Under the pieces are notes generated by a model. It was given only the letters and a program-made list of their open reading frames with translations. It was not told where the DNA came from and searched no databases. The translations under genes and the position numbers were made by a program. DNA of 64,000 nt, taken from Caenorhabditis elegans. Taxonomy: Eukaryota > Nematoda > Chromadorea > Rhabditida > Rhabditidae. Position 1 is the first letter of the stretch, and each line of letters opens with the position of its first letter. The stretch spans positions 11,098,001 to 11,162,000 of the forward strand of contig NC_003279.8 of assembly GCF_000002985.6 (NCBI RefSeq). Direction: 5' to 3'. Shown in pieces: positions 58,770 to 64,000 of this stretch.

Positions 58770-60831
58770 TTAGCTTCTAGCCTTCTTTCCACAAGCGTAT
58801 CCTCTAACAGTCCTCGCCACATTCGACCCGGCCGGAACCTGGCATTGCACATCATCCAGCCGATTTGCCTGCCACGTCCATTTATCCACTACCGTTGGAG
58901 TATGAGCAGCTAGGAGTACAGCACATTGTTGAGTGGCAGCATGTGCATTATCTGGTTGATTGTTGTTCCAGAGAAGCCCATCAGTGCCGGTCGTTGAGCC
59001 ATCTGTCCAGTGGAAGGAGTTCATGGAATTGCATGAGGAAGAGATTGGAGATTTGGAGCAAGCGGGGGTTCTGTGGAGGCCAATGTAGATGGAGCCACTT
59101 TGTTGGGAGATTTGAGGAAGGAGCAGGCCTGGAAAGTTTTGGGAACCTTTAAGGATGGTCTACATCAGTGAGAAGATACTGGGAAAAATGAAAAAATTTG
59201 AAGGTTTTTGGAAATTTCAAAGCCCCTAGAATATTGAATTTCAAATTTTTAGTCTCGCACATTTTTTTAAAATTTTTTGTCCATTTTGAGTTCAACTCTC
59301 TCTCTCCCACACGGTCAATTTTTTAAACGAATTTTTTTTCAAAAAAATGGAAACTCGTCGTTCGGCAATTTTTTTTCTTCTGACAAATTCGGCAATATGG
59401 TAAATTGCCGGTTTGCCGTTTTCCGGTAGATTTTCAATTTGGGCAATTTGCCGATTTGCCGGAAATTTTCAATTTCGGTATTCTGCCAATTTTCCGGAAA
59501 TTTCGAATTCCGGCAAATTGCCGATTTGCCGGAAGTTTTTACAGGGATTTTTTATAAGATGGAAACACTTAAAACAGTGCATTTTTTCAAATTTTCTTCC
59601 CGGTTTCAAAAAAAAGTGCAAAACCACAACTTGCCGAAATTTGTCGGCAATTGCCGTTTTTCCGGCAAATTCGGCAAATCGCCAATTTGCTGGTTTGCCG
59701 GAAATTTTCAATTCCGGCAATTTGCCGATTTGCCAGAATTTTTCAATTCCGGCAATTTTCAGATTTGTCGTAAATGTTCAATTCCTGCAATTTGCCGATT
59801 TGCCAGAAATTTTCAATTCTTGCAATTTTCCGATATCCCGGAACTTTTCTATTCCGGTATTTTGCCGGTTTGTCGATTTGCCGGAAATTTTCAATTCCGG
59901 CAATTTTCAGATTTGTCGTAAATGTTCAATTCCTGCAATTTGCCGATTTGCCAGAAATTTTCAATTCTTGCAATTTTCCGATATCCCGGAACTTTTCTAT
60001 TCCGGTATTTTGCCGGTTTGTCGATTTGCCGGAAATTTTCAATTCCGGCAATTTTCAGATTTGTCGTAAATGTTCAATTCCTGCAATTTGCCGATTTGCC
60101 AGAAATTTTCAATTCTTGCAATTTTCCGATATCCCGGAACTTTTCTATTCCGGTATTTTGCCGGTTTGTCGATTTGCCGGAAATTTTCAAAAATTTTTAA
60201 TTACAGCATGTGACTGATTCCCCCCCCCCCCCCCCGATCCCCCACTCACTTGCAATTTTCTTCGCCTCCTCCTGATTCTGCACTCCGGTCAGGACAGCTC
60301 CTTGTGATTGGCAGCGAGATTCGGCGAGTGGTTGGTGATAAGTTCCTGGGAATACTCGAACACACCAGCCACCGGAAGGACGGTTGAATCGGGTCCAGCC
60401 AGCGTCACAGCCCCGCTGTAAGGAAGACGTTGAAGCTTGAGCCTCTTGGTTCAGAAACGCACTTACATTATTACCACCTCCGTTATTGCCGCCTTCATGA
60501 CCACCACCATGCTTATGCTCATGACTCTCTGAAACCATATATCAACATAGTTATATATATATAATTTGATCTACATATACTGCGGGAGATATTATTTTCC
60601 TAGAAATTTTTTGACTTCACTGCAGTGCATTGGTGGCTCAGTGGTAGAATGCTCGCCTGCCACGCGGGCAGCCCGGGTCCAATTCCCGGTCGATGCACCA
60701 TGTGGAGGCCGTACGGTAGGCCTGCCTGCACACCTACCTTCACAAGACTCACTGCTACTTGAATCGAAATCAATGGCCACAAGGGTTCCGATCAGAAGTG
60801 AAAAGCATAGCAAAAACGATAGCGAAGACAT
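58770..60831 (-). CDS. Secreted C-type lectin 8 (226 aa) with a His-rich linker
   Basis: Minus-strand exons 60831-60738, 60528-60467, 60415-60250 and 59128-58770. Signal peptide MSSLSFLLCFSLLIGTLVA, DFDSSSSESCE, a His/Gly/Asn linker (HEHKHGGGHEGGNNGGGNN), then the domain: GCDAGWTRFNRPSGGWC, AVLTGVQN, GSIYIGLHR, NSFHWTDGS, LLWNNNQPDN, QQCAVLLAA, LDDVQC, GYACGKKARS. All conserved cysteines are present. Intron 1 (60529-60737) contains an antisense tRNA-Gly-like sequence; intron 3 (59129-60249) contains a long satellite block. TATA box at 60869 reading leftward, 38 bp from the ATG. Confidence 0.9.
59380..60195. repeat. CCGGCAAAT satellite block 13 with a 148-bp higher-order repeat
   Basis: Ordinary units to about 59740, then three nearly identical 148-bp copies, each starting near TGTTCAATTCCTGCAATTTG. 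Entirely within intron 3 of lectin 8. Confidence 0.9.
60627..60697 (+). tRNA. tRNA-Gly (GCC)-like gene or pseudogene with encoded CCA
   Basis: A 71-nt cloverleaf: acceptor GCATTGG pairs with TCGATGC, D arm GTGGCTCAGTGGTAGA, anticodon stem CTCGC/GCGGG with loop CTGCCAC (anticodon GCC), discriminator A. It is followed directly by CCA (60698-60700), which eukaryotic tRNA genes normally do not encode. The B box reads GGTCCAATTCC rather than GGTTCGANNCC, and no T4 terminator follows for over 150 bp. These points favour a retroposed or decaying copy. It lies in intron 1 of lectin 8, on the opposite strand. Confidence 0.65.
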
Positions 60832-60868
60832 TTCTTGTACAACTAGCCAAAATTTCAACTTTACGCTC

Positions 60869-60875
60869 TTTTATA
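60869..60875 (-). promoter_or_regulatory. TATA box of lectin 8
   Basis: TATAAAAGAGCG reading leftward, 38 bp before the ATG. Confidence 0.7.
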
Positions 60876-60984
60876 CCTTCCGGTAATAAAACCTACAGCG
60901 TTCGACAAAAGAATAAAACTTTTGTTGCAAGTGTGATATTGTTCTATGATTTCAATTCGTACTATAGGGTTTGACATATGGCTT

Positions 60985-61665
60985 CCATGGAAGGCAATTT
61001 GCCGGTTTGCCGATTTGCCAGAAATTTTTAATTCCGACTACTTGCCGGTTTGCCGGAAACTTAGAATTACGGTAGCTTGCCGGTTTGCCGGAAACGTTTA
61101 TTTTCGGGAAATTACCTATATCTGATTTTCCGGAAATTTTCAATTCCGGGAAATTGCTAACTTGCCGTATATCAGATTCGCAGGAAATGTTCATTTTTGG
61201 GAAATTGCTAATTTGCCGAATTTCAGATTTGCCGAAAATTTTCAAATCCGGCAATTTGCCGATTTGCCGGAAATTTTTATTTTGGGGAAACAGGAAATTT
61301 TCAATTTCGACAATCGGCCGACTTGCCGGAAATATGCCGATCTGCAGGAAATTTTCAATTCCGGCAAATGGCCGATTTGCCAGAAATTTTCAATTCCTGC
61401 AATTTGCCGATTTGCCGGAAAATTTAATCCCTAAATTTCCGACAACTTGCCGATTTGGCGGAAATTTCCATTCCGGCAATTAGCCGATTTGCCGGAAAAT
61501 TTCGATCCCGGCATTTCCGACAACTTGCTGATTTGCCGGAAATTTTCAATTCCGGCAATATGTTGATTTGTCGGAAAATTTCAATTCCGCCAATTTGCCG
61601 AGCTGCCGGAAATTTCAATTCCGGCAAATTGTCGAATTGCCGGAAAAAATCGTTTGCCGCCAACC
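60985..61665. repeat. CCGGCAAAT satellite block 14
   Basis: About 16 units between lectin 8 and the membrane-protein gene. Confidence 0.9.
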
Positions 61666-61999
61666 CCTGCTGCAAACGTTGTTTATTTCGCCGCGGCCGA
61701 CACTTCCCGGGTTCCGCGCCGCACTCTGCAGGAGGTGCGGCAGGCTTGTTGGTGCCTATGACTAGCTTGACAACCGGAATCTCTAAACACAAAATTTCAA
61801 AAGCTCAAAAATTTTAACGTTTTAAAGTTTTTTTTTTAATTCAAAATTAAAAAAAATAAACAAAATTAAAGCCAACACGTTGAAAAAAAAAACGACGCCA
61901 ACTCGTACTTCTTGCCCTTTTCCAAAATTATTTCCTATCAATTTCAATTGAATTTCAATCATTTCACTGCAAATCTCATCAATCTTCACAAAAAAAGCC

Positions 62000-63270
62000 A
62001 TGTGCAACAACGCAGATTTGTCTCAAAAGATTTGGCGATGGACCGCGATGAGGCATATTCTCATTGCTGCCGGTATTAATGCAGCCCTCGCTTTGTTATA
62101 TCTTCTGGCACTTTTTGATTTGTGAGTTTGCCGGTTTGCCGATTTGCCGGAAATTATTGATTCCGGCAATTTGACGATTTATTGGAAATAATCATTCTTG
62201 CCGATTTGCCGATTTATCGGAAATTCTCAATTCCGGCTATCAGCTGATTTGCCGGAAGATCTGATTTTCTGCAATTTGTCGATTTGCCGGAAGTTTTAAT
62301 TTTCGTAAATTTGCCGATTTGCTGGATTTTTGATTTTCGGAAACTTGCCGGTTTGCCGGAATTTTGATTTTTACCAAATTGTCAATTTTCCGGAAATTTT
62401 GGTTTTCATAAATTTTCCGATTAATCGGAAATGTTAATTTTTGGAACTTTGCCGAATTGCCGGAAATATTGATTTTTTGGCATATTGGCGGTTTGCCACA
62501 AATGTTGATTTCTGGCAAATCGCCGATTTGCCGTATGCCGAACATCAATTTGCCGGAAACTTTGCCGGAAGTTTTCATTTTTGGCAAGTTACCGATTTGC
62601 CGGAAATTTTGATTTTCGGTAAATTGCCGGTTTGTTAATTTGTCAAAAATTGTCAATTCCAGCAAATCGCCGTTATTCCAGTAAATTCGACAAATCGGCA
62701 ATTTGGGCTTGGTATTCCACGGCATTTGGCTTCAACTTTTTGTTGGAGTTTGGCAAACCTTGGGCAAAAGTTGAGCAAGACTTTAGCACTAGTTCAAGTA
62801 AAAAATTGTGGGCATAAGTCTGACAAGAGTTCGGTCAAATTTGGGTTAAGCTTTGGCGCTTCATAAATCCAAGTTTAGCAAAAGTCTTGCCCAACTTTTG
62901 CCCGAATTTTGCCCGTTTTGCCCAACTTTTGCCCAAGTTTAGCCAAAGTCTTGCCCAACTTTTGCCCAGTTTTTGCCAGATTTGCTCAACTTTTCCAAAG
63001 TTCTGCCAACTTGCCCAAAGAAACTGGAACCAAAGTTGGCCAAAATCCTCTACTGAAATCGACATTTCAGTGCTGGATTTACAAAAGATGAAGTGATAAA
63101 GTATAAAGATGTCTTCTATGGATATCTCAACGTGTGTGTACTTCGAGTAAGCTATTATCTCTAATTTACACTAGAAGTTACCAAAATTTCAGCTCATCTA
63201 CGCCGCCTTCATCGTCGCCTTGCTCATGTGTCCCAGTAAAGTCTGGTATGGAATTGTGTCTGTGTTGAAG
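62000..63270 (+). CDS. Multi-pass membrane protein, 5' exons only (continues past the right edge)
   Basis: Exons 62000-62121, 63071-63146 and 63193-63270 join in phase (2, then 0, then 0) and encode 92 residues. The N-terminus is short and polar (MCNNADLSQKIWRWTAMRH), then a hydrophobic helix (ILIAAGINAALALLYLLALF), a charged loop (FAGFTKDEVIKYKD), and a second hydrophobic region (LIYAAFIVALLMC) followed by a GTAGGT donor. Intron 1 is filled with satellite and a TTTTGCCC-rich repeat; the sequence after 63270 is satellite to the window end. The two helices suggest a polytopic protein, but I do not recognise the family. Confidence 0.7.
62125..62705. repeat. CCGGCAAAT satellite block 15 in intron 1 of the membrane-protein gene
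   Basis: Units begin 4 bp after the exon 1 donor. More diverged than block 14. Confidence 0.88.
62740..63020. repeat. TTTTGCCCAAC minisatellite
   Basis: Repeated CCCAACTTTTGCCC units with intervening AGTTTAGCAAAAGTCTTG, in the same intron as block 15. Confidence 0.75.
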
Positions 63271-63289
63271 GTAGGTATGGGATAGGCGG

Positions 63290-64000
63290 TGTTCGGCAAA
63301 CGATTAGCCGGAATTGAAAATTTCCGGCAAATCGGCAAAATGGCGGAACTGCGAATTTCTGGAAAATCAAAAAGTTGTGGCAACTGAAAATTTCGGGCAA
63401 ATTAACAAATTGCCGGAACTGAAAATTTCCGCCAATTCCAAAAATTGCCAGAACTGAAAATTTCCGACAAATAGGCAAACCGGCAATTGCCAATCTGCTG
63501 GAAAAACGGCAATTTTCCGAAAATGAAATTTTCCGGCAAGTTAGAAAATTGCGGGAACTGAACATTTCTGGCAAATCTGCCAAAAGGCAGAATTGTAAAA
63601 TTTGTCGGAAAATCGGCAATTTGCCGGAACTAAAAATTTCGTGCATATTTGCAGACCGGCAATTCGCATATTTGCCGAAATTTGCCAGAAATTCGGAAAA
63701 TCGCCGGAACTTAAAATTTCCGGCAAACCGGCAAATAGGCAAATTGCCGGAACTTAAAATTTCCGGCAAATCAGCTTTCCGTCTATTTGCAGATTTGCCA
63801 AATTTATCAGAAAGTCAGCAATTTGCAAACAATTAAAATTTCCGGCAAATCGGCAAAAGGGCAGATTGCCGGTTTTCTAAAATTTGCCAGAAAATCGGCA
63901 AATTGCCGAATTAAAAATTTCCGGCAAATCAGCAAGTCACCTGAACTGAACACTTCCGGCAAACCGGCAAAAGGGCAGATTGACGAAAACAAAAATTTCC
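63290..64000. repeat. CCGGCAAAT satellite block 16, running off the right edge
   Basis: Units AATTTCCGGCAAATCGGCAA to the last base. No exon of the membrane-protein gene is seen in it. Confidence 0.9.

Overview
The window looks like nuclear DNA of a Caenorhabditis nematode, most likely C. elegans and an autosome arm. Splice acceptors read TTTTCAG, several introns are only 45-50 nt, and intergenic DNA is AT-rich. Repeats of the kind found on C. elegans arms are dense: palindromic elements with CACGTGGTGTCA ends, a CCGGCAAATTGCCG-type satellite, CTACAAA heptamers, TTAGGC-like telomeric sequence and a degenerate Tc1-like element. No database was consulted, so no locus names are assigned.

Layout. 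(1) 1-14,642: no gene I can support. It holds satellite arrays, six CACGTG-ended inverted-repeat elements, two other palindromes and a telomere-like block; two weak candidate 3' exons are noted. (2) 14,643-36,559, minus strand: a large cadherin gene. Its exons can be read from a signal-peptide ATG at 36,559 down to 14,643 with reading phase agreeing at every junction (about 1,824 codons, one small exon tentative). The last visible exon ends in a good 5' splice site inside a cadherin repeat, so the gene continues to the left. Its introns are packed with CTACAAA repeats, palindromes and tRNA-like modules, and its 4.7-kb intron contains a two-exon gene for a 92-aa secreted protein on the plus strand. 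(3) 36.6-44.1 kb: gene-free CTACAAA-rich DNA, a SINE just inside the 5' end of the cadherin gene, and a satellite block. (4) 44.1-60.9 kb: a cluster of eight related secreted single-domain C-type lectin genes, six on plus and two on minus. One is a clear pseudogene, one has a 1-nt frame problem, one has lost its C-terminus and one has lost a conserved cysteine. Each has a TATA box 25-55 bp before the ATG. Six share a variable Gly/Asn/His-rich linker exon; two lack it. A tRNA-Gly-like copy with an encoded CCA lies antisense in an intron of the last lectin. (5) 61-64 kb: satellite arrays and the first three exons of a multi-pass membrane protein that runs off the right edge.

The genes do not form one pathway. 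The cadherin is a cell-surface adhesion protein. The lectins are secreted carbohydrate-recognition proteins expanding and decaying by local duplication. Beyond the genes, the most notable points are tRNA-like units in 165-bp tandem arrays, a satellite heptamer that supplies a cadherin 5' splice site, inverted promoter-type modules around the first lectin, and several nested or hairpin-forming repeats.
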